DNA of 64,000 nt, from assembly GCA_017590115.1 (NCBI GenBank), contig JAGGNK010010226.1, forward strand, positions 5,243,732 to 5,307,731, read 5' to 3'. Numbering within the stretch: position 1 is the first letter of the stretch; each line of letters opens with the position of its first letter. The notes beneath the pieces are model-generated. The model was not told the origin of the DNA, searched no databases, and worked only from the letters and a program-made list of their open reading frames with translations. A program made the translations under genes and the position numbers. Positions 11,358 through 25,209 of the stretch are shown piece after piece. The DNA is from Montifringilla adamsi (taxonomy: Eukaryota > Chordata > Aves > Passeriformes > Passeridae).

Positions 11358-14245
11358 GTTTTCAAAAATCTGGGCCAGTGAAAAGAAATAAAATCAGTTG
11401 CTAAACTAGGAAGAATTTTTTTTTTTTTCCTTAAAAGCAGTATATCCAAAACTATCAATGCTAGAAAATGTATAGAGAAAATGAGAACATAATCTTTAAC
11501 CAACAGCCAGCAAGGACAGTACAGAAGGAGTTTAAACATAGGAGCAGAAGGAATCCTAATGATTTTTATTATAAATAGTAACCTGTTAAGAAGGATGTGG
11601 AAGAGATACAAGGACTAGATAATGCATTTGCATTTGGGGGAGGAAGAAAAGCAGACAGCTAATGCAGTCACATTACGTACTGCTGAAATACTTTGTATTC
11701 TAGGAGGTAAGGGATGCTAATGGCTGTGAAAGTAAAACCATGCTGAGTATTGCTCCAAAGTGCCTTAAGAGGAGATGGAGGTGAGTCATGTAGTTGTGGA
11801 ACCAGCATTTCTCCCTTTCCTTCATTACTGGGCTGCTTTGCTCTATGAATTCAGCCTAAGAAGATCTCCAGGTCCCTGGAAAGATACAGGAATCTCTCTC
11901 TCTTTCTCCCCTGCACACTTGTTTTGTCCACCTCTGTGTGAGTTCATCCAGCTTCTCCAGCCCCAGCCTGGATCTGAAGGAGCTGCCTCTAATTGGTGAT
12001 TAGCTTGCATCTATCAATCTTATTGTTAGGAGGATTGACAGTTGGGGCAGATGTCCAAGCTTAGTCAATTAATGTTCTAGTTGCATCCTTTGCCAACCTT
12101 ATGTCAGGTCAGTCCCTTCAAATGCAATTTGCAAGGTTTCAAGCAGAAGCTTTTCACATAAATTTCCAAATCTGTTCTTTAGAAATGTTTTTCACAATTT
12201 TCCCTTATTTTTTCTGAGTGTGGTTGGAATCTAATTTTAATTTTATCTTCATTTTGTTCTGTGCTGGTCTGAAGCATAGACTAATTATATTTTTGCTGCA
12301 TGAACTCACTTAAGTGTGCCAGGTTAATGCTTCATGATTCTGTAGTCAATATCCATAGATGGCATTTCTAAAGGTATTATTGCCTACTGCAGGTAAACAA
12401 TTCATTTTATTTATTTTTAAATTCAAATCCGTTATATGAATCCCACAAAAGAGATTAGTTTCTCATTGAAATAAATGAATCTCCAGCAAGATAAAATCTA
12501 CTTGCAGTGTGACTATTAAGGTGATGAGTAAATGCCTTTTTGTACATAAGAAGGATTTCATTAACAAGTCAGAAAGGGCATTTTGACTTGTTTCCAACTT
12601 GGTGCAGGTCTTTTTCATTCTCACTGATCAACACAAAGACAAGCAAGAGATTTTTCTTCATAATGTTTCAGAAAGCCACAACAAAAAGATGTGTATTTTT
12701 CTTTTTTTTTTTAATTACACTGGAAGGCGGGTGGAGGATGAACCTAGCTGTTTTGTCTTCCGAAAATTTTTGAATTATTTCAAAAGCACTGGAATTCTTC
12801 TGCAAATGTTTTGTTACAAGTGCCCTCATGAGCAGTCTATTGATGCCATTTGCCCTCTTTGTGACCTGGAAGGAAGCTGTACCTCAAAAGAAGCTGAAAA
12901 GGATTAAAAATGCTAAAAGAAAAATAAGTAGAGATTAGAACATCAATGATTCTTCTTTCTTTGTAGAATGCTGGAGTGCTACAATTTATGAAAATAAAAG
13001 ATGGAGCATAGCATTTCATAACTCTGAGGGAAGTGATCTAACAGGTAGCTGAACTGAGAATAATAATTTCTTCCAGAGGCATGCAGATCACCATTTTAAT
13101 TTTTCTTTCTTGTGTTCACTGTAGCACCATCACATTGTTATATTTTCAGAAACAACAAAAAGCCACATTTTGATTCAGTCTTTTTGCCCTCTTTTCTACT
13201 GTCCTTTCTTCACTCAAAGGGGTTGCACAGAAGTGGAGAGCCTGTATATGTAAATTATTTTAAGGCTTTCAGTGTCCAAAGGAAGGGAAAGGAGTTGAGA
13301 GAGATATTTAATTTCATCTTTTTACTGGTACCAGGCAGTTCAGCTGTATCTGTAAAGCAGTCACTGGCATGCCTCTGTTGGATAATTGAAATGCTCAGTG
13401 TAAAATTCCCTGCACAATGTATTTGTAGGTATTTCATTTTACTTCATCACATTTCCTTGAAAATCCAATTTCATTTCATGTTGGTGTTCTAGTTTGGGTT
13501 TATGGGTATATCTGCTTTTTCTTTTATGTGATACAAGTGTTCTATTTTTGGAGACTCATTTTTCCTTAGACTGAACTGGAGCTCTAATTGGTTCCATAGC
13601 TCATATCTAGCATCATCTTTCAAAACTACCACAGAAGTTATGACTATATCCTACAATGCTGCCCGCTAGACTTTAATCAAACTGAATTTTAAATATATTA
13701 AAAATACAATATGTACCATGCCTCAGCCTATTTAACTTTTCAAGTTGTATCAGTAATAATGTCTGGATGAGTTAAAAAAAAAAAAAAAGAATTCCTTCCT
13801 TGTTGATACAAGGTTTTTTTCTCATGAGAAGAAGGTTTTTGTGGGTTTTTTTTTGCTTGATCTTTTTTTTATTCTTCACTTTCAAAATAACCTTGAAAAT
13901 TTATAGGCTGAACAAGCAGGGCATACTTACTGACAGTGTTCAGGGTCAGAAATTGAAAACTCGTTGCTTTATAGCATCCCAGGAGTTTATGCAGAAGTTT
14001 TATGTCTTCCTTTATTCCAGGGTACACAAAGCCGCCTGAGTTTTCTGTTTTCTGCTACAGAATAACAGCATCGGATTTTTGTCCTTTTTTTTATCCTTGT
14101 GTATAACCAAGGCCTCAAAAGCAAAGGAGAGTTTTTGGGTTAGTGTTTTGAAACACCATCAATTGGCTTACCCAGCTACTTTGTGCACGTGTGTGTTGCT
14201 GCTAACCTTTTCCTGTGATGTTCCCTATTTGCATGGGTGTTGTTT
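11358..14245. other. AT-rich DNA without a gene
   Basis: Simple sequence: T12 near 11410 and A16 at 13773-13788. No known transposon is recognised. The stretch 12967-13044 is bounded by good splice-like signals with one open frame and is listed under findings as a weak candidate exon. Other frames (for example 13112-13492, 126 codons) have no motif and end at random. Confidence 0.6.
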
Positions 14246-14710
14246 ATGGCAGGCAGTACCTGGCTAGGGACAGTGAAGAGGTTAAAAAGCTCATTGGCAT
14301 TTGAATAGGTCCAGTTGGGCACTACAGTGGATATAGGGAAGAAGCTGGCCAAGCAAAGCAACAGCTTTGCCAAGTGGGTCAGCGACCAGCTGAGGGCTCA
14401 TCTAGCGTGCTTTGACAAGAGGCATTCTAACAAAACTGACTGCCAGGTTATTTGAAAGGGACTGGACACCCACAGCTTGGGGAGGGAGAATGCTGGACAC
14501 AAGCAGAGGTGCTAAGAGAGCCTCCTGTCTTAGGATAGAAGCCAGGACCTGCACCAAAATGAGGAGAGTGAGCACATTTACTGATTTTGACCACATACTG
14601 CACTGCAGCCGAGGGTAATGAGTGACGCCAAGGAAGCACTTGTAGATGTGACATGGTTTGACCACATCTGAGCAGCAGGGCTGCATTAAGTACAATTGAA
14701 AAGAGAACAT
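14246..14710. other. GC-elevated segment of unknown origin
   Basis: About 460 bases with more even base composition and more CpGs than the flanks (near 14388, 14404, 14609 and 14628). Short overlapping frames occur on both strands (68 codons plus at 14412-14618; 102 and 68 codons minus), none with a motif I recognise. The composition would fit a decayed retrocopy or an ERV internal fragment, but I cannot match it to either. Confidence 0.35.
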
Positions 14711-14920
14711 CTGAAAATTACTCTCTTTAGGTTCAGTAGAGGCTTAGAAAATTTAGCTACAAACCTAGAACTCTGATTTGTGGTGCTTAGTTGGCCAGGG
14801 TTTGTAAGTAAATACATGAGAGTCCAGAAAAGGTATTGCTGTTTTTTTTTTTTTTTTTTCCTTTGATATGGTGAGAAACTGGAAACTTTTCTTCTTCTTT
14901 TTTATTTTTTTTTTTTTTTT

Positions 14921-14952
<32 letters not shown>

Positions 14953-15119
14953 TTTGGTAGCTTTCTTTTCCAAGAGAATTTCTTCATAAAAACTTTTCTG
15001 GAAATCCCAAAATCAGAGGCTGCATCTGATCTCTTTTCACACTGAGAAAGCTTAGCACTGGATCCTGTCTGGGACACAGGCATAGCAGCACAGCCAGATT
15101 CAATCACAGGAAAGCTTTA
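14711..15119. other. T-tract region without a gene
   Basis: Contains a T run at 14841-14859 and a 69-base T tract at 14887-14955 broken by a few C and A. The Lys-rich minus-strand frame at 14787-15107 is a product of these tracts. Confidence 0.7.
14887..14955. repeat. Long poly(T) tract with few interruptions
   Basis: Sixty-nine bases, almost all T with occasional C and one A. No retroposon body is recognised on either side. Confidence 0.95.
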
Positions 15120-15560
15120 CTAGAACTAATGTCAGGCAGAGGCGGAATTAAGCTGCTTGTTTCAGCTCTGGAACAGAACATTCTGAAACGCACGATTTAA
15201 GACTTGTCGATTCCCGACCTGAGTTGAGTCACTTATTTTATTTTATCCAGTTACACTCAGGGCATTCTAACTTCAAAAGGTTTATTGGCACAGCAGAGCA
15301 GCATGCTAATGTGGCTAGGCTGCTTCCAGAACAGGACAGATCATTTCCAGCAGTGCTGTGTGGACTTGCTATTCTGGGACCTCTCTCCTGATCTTCCTTC
15401 CGTGCTCTAATTACGTAGCCACTAATTCATCTGCATCCTTCGTTCCGAGAAAGCTCTGTCATGCCACTAATTTAATAATATGCACTGCCTCCTCATAATG
15501 TTTAAGGTGCTTCAGTCAGTACTTCAGAATTTAAGTAACTGAAATTAGTTGCTGTAACTA
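15120..15560. promoter_or_regulatory. Candidate conserved non-coding element
   Basis: A non-repetitive segment with about ten CpGs in 310 bases (for example 'aacgcacga', 'gtcgattcccgac', 'tacgtag' and 'ttcgttccgag') in a CpG-poor neighbourhood. It also holds several TAAT-core sites ('ctaattacgtagcc', 'actaattcatc', 'actaatttaata') and an AP-1-like 'tgagtcac'. Retained CpG plus clustered homeodomain-type sites is the look of an ancient enhancer-like element. This is inference from composition only. It could also be a less decayed piece of unrelated DNA. Confidence 0.3.
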
Positions 15561-18414
15561 GAAACCTGATCATTTTTAATGGTTTGGGGTTTGTTCAGCT
15601 TGGGGCTGGGAAGGACAGTGTGAGGTGCTGCTCAGGTTGCATTTCAGCAAATTAGAACTCTGCAGGTGGTCAGTCTGTTGATACACAGGTGAAAAGAAAT
15701 AAGGATCTAGGAACTGAGCTTCAGGCCCTGTATTTTGTATTTCTCTACGTCACTTTTTTTTTGTCAATTATAAATGAGAACACAATGACATACACTGGAG
15801 TGTTACTGCCAAATTCAGGGATACTTTTCAGTGATAGTGACAAGTAGCAAGGACAGTGTCTAAATAGGAATATATAACTTTTGAACACTGTCTACTCTTG
15901 TAGAACAAGAGGGCACTTCCATTGCATGAACTTGTGTTTTAGCTGACACTATGTACAACTAAAGTTCAAGAGGGTTCCAGTCACGAGTGACTGAGTGGTT
16001 AATGGCCACATGGTAAAGATAACATTAATTTCTCTCAAAGAAATCATCAACTTAGTCTTTAAGTATGATTTTAGTTCAAGTGAGGGAGAGTACATGTATC
16101 TGAAATAAGGGCTTATTTCTTTTGTAAGCAAATTGAGTTTTTCTCCCTGTTTCTTCAGACTGCTTTAGCGTTCTTACAATATCTTGCCACCAATGAAATA
16201 TCTTATTAAAAAAATTACATGGATGGAAGAGTGGAATTTGGAAGGATGGTGCCAAGATCATTTTGTCTCCTGTTATCCAAAAGTTTTTGCACTGCACATA
16301 TGATAGAGTTCACAAGTAAAAAGTGAAGCACTTCACCTGTGATGAAAATCTGATAAGATTGAACTATGAGCTTCTGGGTTTCTGTGACTTAGCTGGGCAA
16401 GAGCCAAAGAGAAGTCTTGTTTTGCAGTTATTTCTACCTACTGTTCATAATGCCAGCTTCACAGATCCTGTGAAAAGAACTGTGTAAATGGTAAAATGTT
16501 AATGGTAGGGTGGTAAAAGAGGCTCTTGTGTCTGAAAAATTACTCACACTTTTTATAGTGGAGATTGCCAAATGTAAGCTTGAAACAAGGATTTATGATT
16601 GCACTGTTTTTAAAAGGACAGTATTTTGAGGGGAAATGTATTTTTCCCTACTAAACCCAGTACCTCTTGCTGAGTAGAAGTTTTCATTTACTTTTTGTCC
16701 ATGATTTATACCCAGATAGGTATAAGACAAAAGAAAAAATAATTGGAGGGCTTCCCTTAAAGGTGATTGTGGATAGGTCCTTGAATCTCATTATGGTAAT
16801 TTTCTAGTTAACAGAATTTTCGGCAAGCTTGTGTTGTGAATGATGTTTGGTAGAAGTGGCCATTACTGAATGTCTGTGATCACTTCTGCTTCGGTCCTGA
16901 AGAAGGCATAACCTGTGCCAGCTTTACTGGATAGCAGAGGAGGTTTGACTCCTTCAGAGTTTCTGGCTCTTTTTCAAATAATTGCACACCCACTTGTTCA
17001 CTATATTCATTCCCCATAGAAAGTGGTTGCTCCCTCACCTGCTCTATCTCTGCATAAGGACTTGCCTTGAGTTGGAGGATGAGGAAAAGTTGTGAGCAGA
17101 ATACAAGGTTGCTTTGCAGCTGAATTAGTTCTTCCCTGGTATTCAGTCTGCAGCCACCAAAGTGCTGGTTGTATACAAAGTAAGTGGTGTTATGGGGGCC
17201 AGAAAAAACAGGAACAGCAACTCCTTTTGAAGAGTTAATTGGGGAAAGAGCAGTTTCAGCCATCAGACTACAAGGCTTGTTACTATATTAATTAGTCTCT
17301 TGTTATTACCTTTTTTTTTTTTTTTTTTTTTTTTTGGTCTTCTTAAAAGGGCGCTGAAGCTGTTCTTTTCCTGTAGTCTGGCAATCTGCTACTGGGGGTT
17401 ATCCATGAATCCTCATTGTCTGCTGACCAAACCACCTCCATGTATTTCTGAGGTGGCTTCTGCCTGATTACTCACTAGTTCTAGTGATCCTCTTCCAGCA
17501 CCTCCAGAAATCCAGCTTCTTACCATAAGCTCCTGCTTTACCTTAATATGTCCAGACCCTCTCAAAAAACAAAAATTACCTTTGCTTCTGCTTCTTTTTC
17601 TCATTTGGCTGCAGAATTTCAGCCTTTCCTGAAACCCACTTCTCATTAAGCAAGTTCAGCCTGCTCATTGCCTCAGCCTCTCACCTCAGCTAACAAGCTG
17701 GCATCCATTTACTCCTTAGACACCTGCAGCTTCCATTTGCTCCATCCAGCACAGCTTGAAGCAGTTTGTTTTGCTATAAACTGGAGTTTATGGTAACATA
17801 CAATGCATTTGCAAATGTCACAATATTTAAATAACAAACGTACATAGTCGTAAATAACTGAAAGAACTAGAAGCAGTGGTAACAATAGGACTCTGTTTCT
17901 GCAGTCTTAATGATTTACATAGGTCTTTGTAACTGGAATCTTTTTAGGAAACCATAAACTTTTGATTTTTGTCTTAGGTCTTAGATCAGGCCATATGGTT
18001 TTAGACAGGCTTCCAAACCACCCACCCTCATCCATCTTCATCTCCTATTTGTTTGTATTGTGACAACTTCAAGTTACATTTTTGCTATTTTATTCTCAGA
18101 ATTTACTTTGCTTCTACAACAATCTCTTTAGATAAAGTATTTGCAAAGAAACAGATGGTGGTCTTATTTTCTGTGCTGTGAAAGGACAGCGGTTCTGAGT
18201 TTAGTGAGAGAGATCCTTGTGTATTTAGAAGTTGCATTTAGAAGGATAAATCAAGAATCAGAACGCAGATAATCCCTTTTCCATTAATCACTATAGCACC
18301 AGCTATATGTTATTTCTGCAAAACAGCAGAGTTGCATCTTGCCAGTTGATACAAAGCAAGAGTCAGTAAAGCCACATTGTTCCCACTGACCACTAATCCA
18401 TTTTCAGAAGGAAG
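15561..18414. other. AT-rich DNA without a gene
   Basis: The only simple repeat of note is T25 at 17311-17335. Minus-strand frames at 16880-17263 (127 codons) and 17413-17646 (77 codons) lie in slightly GC-richer sequence. Neither has a motif, a splice context or known repeat similarity, so they are not called as genes. Confidence 0.6.
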
Positions 18415-18441
18415 AAAAAAAAAAAAAAGAAAAAAAAAAAA
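18415..18441. repeat. A-rich run before a CR1 copy
   Basis: A27 with one interrupting G, directly upstream of the truncated 5' end of the CR1 fragment. It may mark the insertion point or be a later expansion. Confidence 0.9.
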
Positions 18442-18446
18442 GATAC

Positions 18447-18725
18447 TTGTATTCAGGAACCACCACTAAAACTATTCCATTTAAACTGAAAGAGGACAGA
18501 TTGGCTGTCAGGGACAAATTCTTTACTGTGAGGGTGGTGAGCCACTGGAACAGGTTTCCCAGGGAAGCTGTGGCTGCCCCATCCCTGGAAGTGTTCAAGG
18601 CCAGGCTGGATGGGGCTCTGAGCAACCTGGGATAGTGGAAAGCATCCCTGCCCATGGGAGGGGGTCGGAACTTGATGATCTTTAATGTCTCTTCCAATTC
18701 AGTCAATTTCATGATGATTTATGAC
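18447..18725 (+). mobile_element. CR1 LINE 3' end, well preserved
   Basis: About 280 bases of CR1 3' region in plus orientation. Landmarks in order are 'attctttactgtgagggtgg', 'gagccactggaacaggtt', 'cccagggaagctgtgg', 'gccccatccctggaagtg', 'aaggccaggctggatggggc', 'gatgatctttaatgtc' and a degraded tail near 18705-18725. The upstream part is more diverged and is cut off at an A-rich run. The open plus frame (18447-18635) is the remnant of the CR1 reading frame end plus untranslated sequence; there is no functional protein. Similarity is good enough to suggest moderate age, younger than the copies at 1.9 and 3.9 kb. Confidence 0.95.
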
Positions 18726-21700
18726 TCTTCCATTTCCAATGCTGGGAGCACAAAGCAGAAAAATAACAGTTTACCATTGGGTAAAGCACCTTGTGGTATA
18801 CAGTATCTTTGCAGATGAGAGGGTTAATTATTTTATTTTCTTTATCTTAAATTTCAACTAGGAGAATAAAGATCCCTCTGATCATGAAATATAGATCAAT
18901 AAGAATGCTATTTCTGAAAGTCTTGTTCTATAGGAGGAAAGTCTAGAGAATGGAGATACTTGATCCTTTTTTTCCAATCAAATCACTTAGATGTTTATTC
19001 ATACTTAATAAACTATGTTACAGGGTTTCTTTCTGCTTTTATTAACTGTCATTCCACATCTTGAGGTGATATACTTTCTAATAACTAGGACATGGTCTGG
19101 TTTTTTATATTTGCTTTCTTCTGAAGAGTGCCCCTCTTCATGATAACTCTCAAAAATGAAAAGGCACAATGCTCTTCATGTTTTTACATATATATAATGA
19201 TATTTGAAAGCCTAACATATCTATTTAATTTGGTTTTGGGTAGTTTTTTGTTTTTTTGGGGGCAGATTGAATGTTTTAAAAGTCACACTAAGGGCAGCTT
19301 ATTAAGTAAAATGCAGTTCCCAAGTGTCTGAAACTTAAAAAGAAAAATTAGGAACAAGTTTTTGTTTTTAAAAAGAAATATTTACAACCAGCTTAAAGTT
19401 AAGCATGAGCTCCTGTGATGGTGAATGTGAAGTTCAATAACTGCAGATGATAAAAATAATAACTGCTTTGCATAGTTATATGTGATGAGAGACATGGTAA
19501 TAAATATCCCAGCACATTCAATAACAACAGTACTTGTTATTCTTGGAATAGCTACTCCTTCTTTATTCAAGGTGAGATTTAAGAACAGTGAAAATTCGAG
19601 TTAGTGCAACAAAGAACTGTGCTTGCTAACCCAGAAGATGTGTTTATGTCAGTGCAAAGTCAGTAAGATTTTGTATTTAGTTTCAGTAAAGATCTTGAAA
19701 GGAAAATTTTGCAAAATCATGGCTCATGTCTTTAGCAGTTCTGACTAGTGTAACATATCCAATGAGCACTGCAGTGATTGCTAAACATGATATTGAACTG
19801 AAATATATTCACAATGGTTTATTTCTTTCCTGTTTGCAGATCATTTATTTTTTATATATGTCTCCTTTTTGTTTATAATTCAAGACTGCTGCAAGGCAAC
19901 AGATGCATTTTAGAATAGACATCTGATTTTTGTTCTTATGTTCCCAAACCTTATTACTGAGTTTGGTTCTTCTGCTGAATTTAGCTGACAAAATTATGGG
20001 GTTGTTTTGGTTTTTTTTGGTCAGAACTATACAGACCCAAGTGCATGTCTAGCTTTATAGTAAAATTATTCTACAGTGCTCTGCTGCCCCTCTACCTGAG
20101 AATTTGCAGAATAACTCCTCCAATTTTATTTTTTTTTAAGTTAACCTATTTGTGTAGTTATGGACTCTAGATTTCTATACACTGCTTCCAGTAATGGCTG
20201 GATAATTTCTTCTAAACATGTAGTTCAAATGCCCATTGACAACATAAGGGAATAAGAAATTAAATATAAAATAGCTTGGAATTTTATTTCATGTTTGTCT
20301 GCATGGTATTAATTACTCATCTAAAATTGTTGACAAGTTATCTTTTCTGTCTGACAGCAGAAATAAAGCTTATCTCAGAACTGTGTATACTCCAGAGCTA
20401 GGTACCAATGAGAGAGCTGCAGTCACAATCAGCACGTGAAGTCACCACTGTTCTGCTGCCTGTATTTAACTGCCTCTTATTTTAAATCATTTCATGAAAG
20501 CATATGTCAAATAACACTTAATGCAAAGTCCAGCAGTGACAAAGTGGCAACATAATCACCTCGTTATAATGTATGGTGTAGCTTCTGGCTCCAGGAGAAA
20601 TGCAACCAGTTAATTTGCTTAATGTATTTTTCTGACAAAAAGATCTGCAGGAGTTCTGCTAAATAAACTTAGGAATGGTAAAAGGTGCTAAAAGATCACA
20701 GAAAATAAACTTGGTGCCCTTGGGATCCTGAGGCTTTTGTCAGCTAGAAATATGATGATATTTACTGTAACATTTTTTTTCTTGACCATCTTTTACATTT
20801 CTGGGAGTGAACTTGATTTGCCAGTCAGCAGAACTGCTCGAAATGTTACCTCGAGATGTGTGTTTATGCACTTAGAAAAGAGGCATTGTATGAATATTAC
20901 CAAGAGGATGTAGACAATTTACTTCATAAAGTAGAAAATTGAGTACGTATTTGCTTCTTTTGTGCTACTTTATATTTATATAGATGTGTGCATATATCCA
21001 CAGTGTTGCTTAGTAAATGCATTATGTTTAAAAAGAGGGAGAAAATAGACTATTTTAATGTATCAGTGTTTTTTTTTTATAAAATGTATTGATACATTAG
21101 TAGTTAATAAAACAGTATTTCTCAGAGGAAAATGTTTTAAATTATTTTTTGCAGTCTTCTGCCTTTACCCACTGAGTTGTAGTTTTGAATATAATAATAA
21201 ATTACCTTGTACTTATTTTGTTCAGTATGAAAATATAATTTTTAATCTTCTGCCAATTAGCTTTTCTCCTTAGTTGTATTTTGGAGGCATTCATTGCTGT
21301 TCTAAAATTCTATTAAGAGAAGACAATACAGACTGTTGGACTTCTTTGCTTAATTTTCCTTGAGAATATCACACAGTGCTTCTCCCAGTAAGCCAGAAGG
21401 AGAGAGAATGTAATTTGTACTTTCCAATGCTTTTGATTTGAGCTGATTGGTATATTCTTTGCAAAAAAAGCTGAGTAAGTTTTATTACAGTACAAACACG
21501 ACCTTCAGGGAAAAGTTAAAGATAACTTTACCAAACTTCTTTCTCAAGCACTCCTAAAGAAACATTTGAGAAATGGCTGTGCTCATCTCCTCAGGTAAGC
21601 AGCCCTTGGTTGGCTGGTACTGGCATGGTCACTCTTATCAGACAAACAAGAACACAAATCAACAAATGAAACTGAAATGCCAGAATTAAGATGTCGCTAG

Positions 21701-24700
21701 TTAACTTTTATGGCTAATGAGGAGATTTTTGTGGTCACACTGGTAGTTGCAAGTGGTTTAATGGGATCCTTTCTGGGGTTTTATAGTTACAAGATCATGT
21801 GGTTAATTTATTTCAAGCATGTTAATGTGATCTTCATTCTTTTCACCTTTCACACGAGGAGACTCATTACTTTTCTCCAGGGATCCAGTATGATAGACAA
21901 AATGTCAGAAATAATTAAAACTGATGATCGCCACAGACAGAGAAATGTTGAGTAGGAATTCAGTCTATCTGGCATCAAGAATTCCCCCTGGAAATTTCAA
22001 ATTAAATTCTTCCCAGTTGAATTTGGAGACTTTCTCATCAACTTCATAGTTTCATCAGTTTGATAGTGTGGTACTTCTTTGGCATCCTGATTTATTGGCT
22101 TATGGGAAAGAGGTCAAACACTTTATGGCCTTGCATTGTTTAGGCTGTTTTTATAACTCCCTGGATAGAATGATTGTTTTGTAACAGGAGTGCCTCCAGT
22201 TTAAAATTCAGCATCCTGAAATTTGTTGTCATGGTCCCCAGGTCTCTTTGGCAATAAGAACTACGTTTCTCTGTGCTGTAACTTGAAATGGCTTTTATAT
22301 AAAAAATTAATGTTATTTTAAAACATAAATTGGGATTATTTGCAATTCTGACTCATTGTATGTACTCCAGAAGTTTTACCTTCATTAGGGTCTGGGCAGA
22401 TTTCCATAACAGCCATATAAGCAATAAGGTTTTCTATAATACTAAATAGTTACATCATAGCACTCCACATATACAAAATCTTGACTCCAGATTTTCTATT
22501 CAGAATATGAAGGAATTATAATAATATATTGTCTTCAAGTGGAATATGAGCACTCAGCTCTTAGACTTTCAAAATCTTTCCCTGAAATTGCTGATTCCAT
22601 TTCTTAGCGCTGCTTGTAGCTCAGGCAAGCTGTGATTGGTAAGGGCAACTGGATTAATAAAACCAACCAAAAATACCCTGTGAATTGATAATGAGAGGCT
22701 CTGCTGTTTTTGGGTGGATATGCTGGGCAAAGGCCATTCACTCACAGTCAGGGGCTCCTTTTATTTGCACCTCTGAATTTTTCCTCAGCTATGAGGGACA
22801 TATGCTACTTCATTTGGTCATGGGATAGGGAAGAGCTGCAATTTACAGCCAAGGTTTTCAGGACATCTGCTTGTCTGGCACATCTGTTTGCTTCAAGCCT
22901 GGCACCACAGCATGGGCAAGGAGTGATCCAGCTGTGGAACTAGGGATGAGAGAACGAAAATATCAAGTTCTGTTGATACCCTGAGGTAAACTTTGTCCCT
23001 CAAATTGTAAGTGTTGGATGCTGTAGTCAGATTGATTTGGAATTAATACTAGCAATATGAGCTGCATCTTTCAAATCATAATTGTTTCAGGATCTCCACT
23101 GGAAATTTTGTTTCTGTAATTTTTTAGCTAATGTGAAAAGTCTAGGAAAAAGAACTAAGCATGATAATACTTAAATATTGGTTTTGAAAATAATGTTTAC
23201 TTTAGCTTCTGAATCTCCCTTCTCAGGGACCAAAATTGAGAAACTCTAAATCCAAGTGAAATGGTTACAAATGTTCTTAATTCCAAATGCATGAGAATCT
23301 CTGAGTGCATAAGTCTATTTCTGTCTTTTTAAAATTCATTTCACCTGTTTCATATGAGACACATACAAACAAAGCTTGGAAGGTGGAGTATTTTGAAGAC
23401 TGAAATATTACCAACTTGGTTCCTTGCATACTTAGACTTCTTATTTGTAATATATGTCATTTTTATTGAAGACTTATTAATACAAGTGAAGTGAGCATTA
23501 AGAATGGTCCTTGCTTCACCTAGAGCTATCAGGGCTCCTTTCCTTTCCCAGTATCAGGAGTAGTGCTCATTTATCTTGTGATGCTGAATCCCCATCTTTC
23601 ACACTTGATGAAGCCTTGCTTCAGGATAAATCTTGTGTCATGCTACTTCGTCTTTCATAAATGAAATGCTGTTAATAAACCAAGTGCACTCAGGTTGCAT
23701 GGCATTGCTAGCAATCTACACTATCTATCTACCTGCGAGTTTAAAAGATGTTACTTTTAATTTTGCTTATCAGATCTAACTTCTCTCCCTGTCTTTCTGA
23801 TAGCTGTGACTGCAGTGGAAATTGATTCTAGCTTTTAAGATCACTTCGTCATTAGGTTTGAGTTGCTATATTGAAAAAACACAGATAAAAGGGGCTGATG
23901 GACGAGGTGCAAGGATTAAAACTATGCCCTGTTTGTGTTTCTGTGAGGCAATAGATCTGCAAGATTGAGTTTATTTTCTCCTTGCTATTGTTAATGCTGT
24001 TCTGGAAGATGAAAATAGAACCTGCTTCTTCTTCAGTATTTTTTTTTCTCCAGTGCATTTTCATTTCTCCAGTGCTAACACATCATGCCCTATTTTTTTT
24101 TTTTGGTGAACAAAAAGCAGATTTTTTTTTTAAGAGAATATTTATATCTGCAGAGCACTACCAGTGAAATGTAAGAGAAAATACAGGAAGAGTACATGAA
24201 GTTTTACACTCAATATGGAGGTGAAGCACCAAGCTTCCAAAAAAGAAAAAAAAAATTAAAAGTTAAGCTTTGACTAGAGAATATACAAAAACCACTAAGC
24301 ATTCCTGACAGGCTAAATAGCAACTCCCACTTTCATCCACGCAAAACTATGAGCCAGCATTTGTTTGTTCTTCTTCCATTTGGAAACATGAAGTCTTAGC
24401 TCTCTTCGCCTTCAAGTAAATCTTTTGCCACTGCAGTGCTAAAGAATAGATTGTGGGATGTGGTTGAGTTCAGACCTTGAAAAGAAAACAAAATTGCTCA
24501 ATTAGACCCTCCAGAACAGGTTCATTTGTTGTAGTGAATTACACTGGTCACTGGCTACCAGTGGGAAAGGAAAAGGGAAGGAACAAGGGATCACACGTTC
24601 AGAACAGGTCAGATTAAACCAGACAGAAAGGTTCATGGTGTCATAAACATTGCAGAGAGTGAAAAAGGACTTTGATAGCTGATAACTTAATTATCTGCCA

Positions 24701-25204
24701 CTATCAGTTTGGAAGGGCTTTTAAACATGCCCAAAGTGTCTACCAAAATTTCCAGCAGGAGTGACAGCAGATTTTTAAGTAAGGATAAAAATGCAGCAGT
24801 CTTTCTGGAATAAGAGTCTGGCAGACTATGATGAATTACCTTATTATAGTTGTTCGCATGACAAATGTACTTGATCAGTGTTTCTTCTTGGGAATAGTTG
24901 AGCTTATCCAGAGGCAAAAGTTGAAAGGAAATGGAAGCTAACTAGTAATCCTAAGTGTAATACATCAGAATTTCTAGCAACAGAAGCTGAGAAACCTAAT
25001 CAATTATTGTGTGTGTCAATAACAAAACAATCTTCGTGTCCCCCATAGTTTTACTTCTTCCTTCATCTGTTTAGTGTTATTGATAGAAATTTCACAAGCA
25101 CATACTTTTATAATTGACTCAGAGGTCTACTTAAAGCAAAATGCTGGATAAATAGCAAGATTTAGCCTTTTTCTCGGCTACAGGAGCAGTCACAGCACTA
25201 ACTC
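18726..25204. other. AT-rich DNA without a gene
   Basis: Nearly 6.5 kb with no recognisable gene or transposon. Open frames are all under 82 codons and lack motifs. A small GC-richer patch at 22600-22940 carries a 77-codon plus frame with no similarity I can name. At 24545-24565 a small hairpin ('cactgg', 3-base loop, 'ccagtg') is present. Short A or T runs occur near 21065 and 24090-24130. Confidence 0.6.
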
Positions 25205-25209
25205 AGAGT

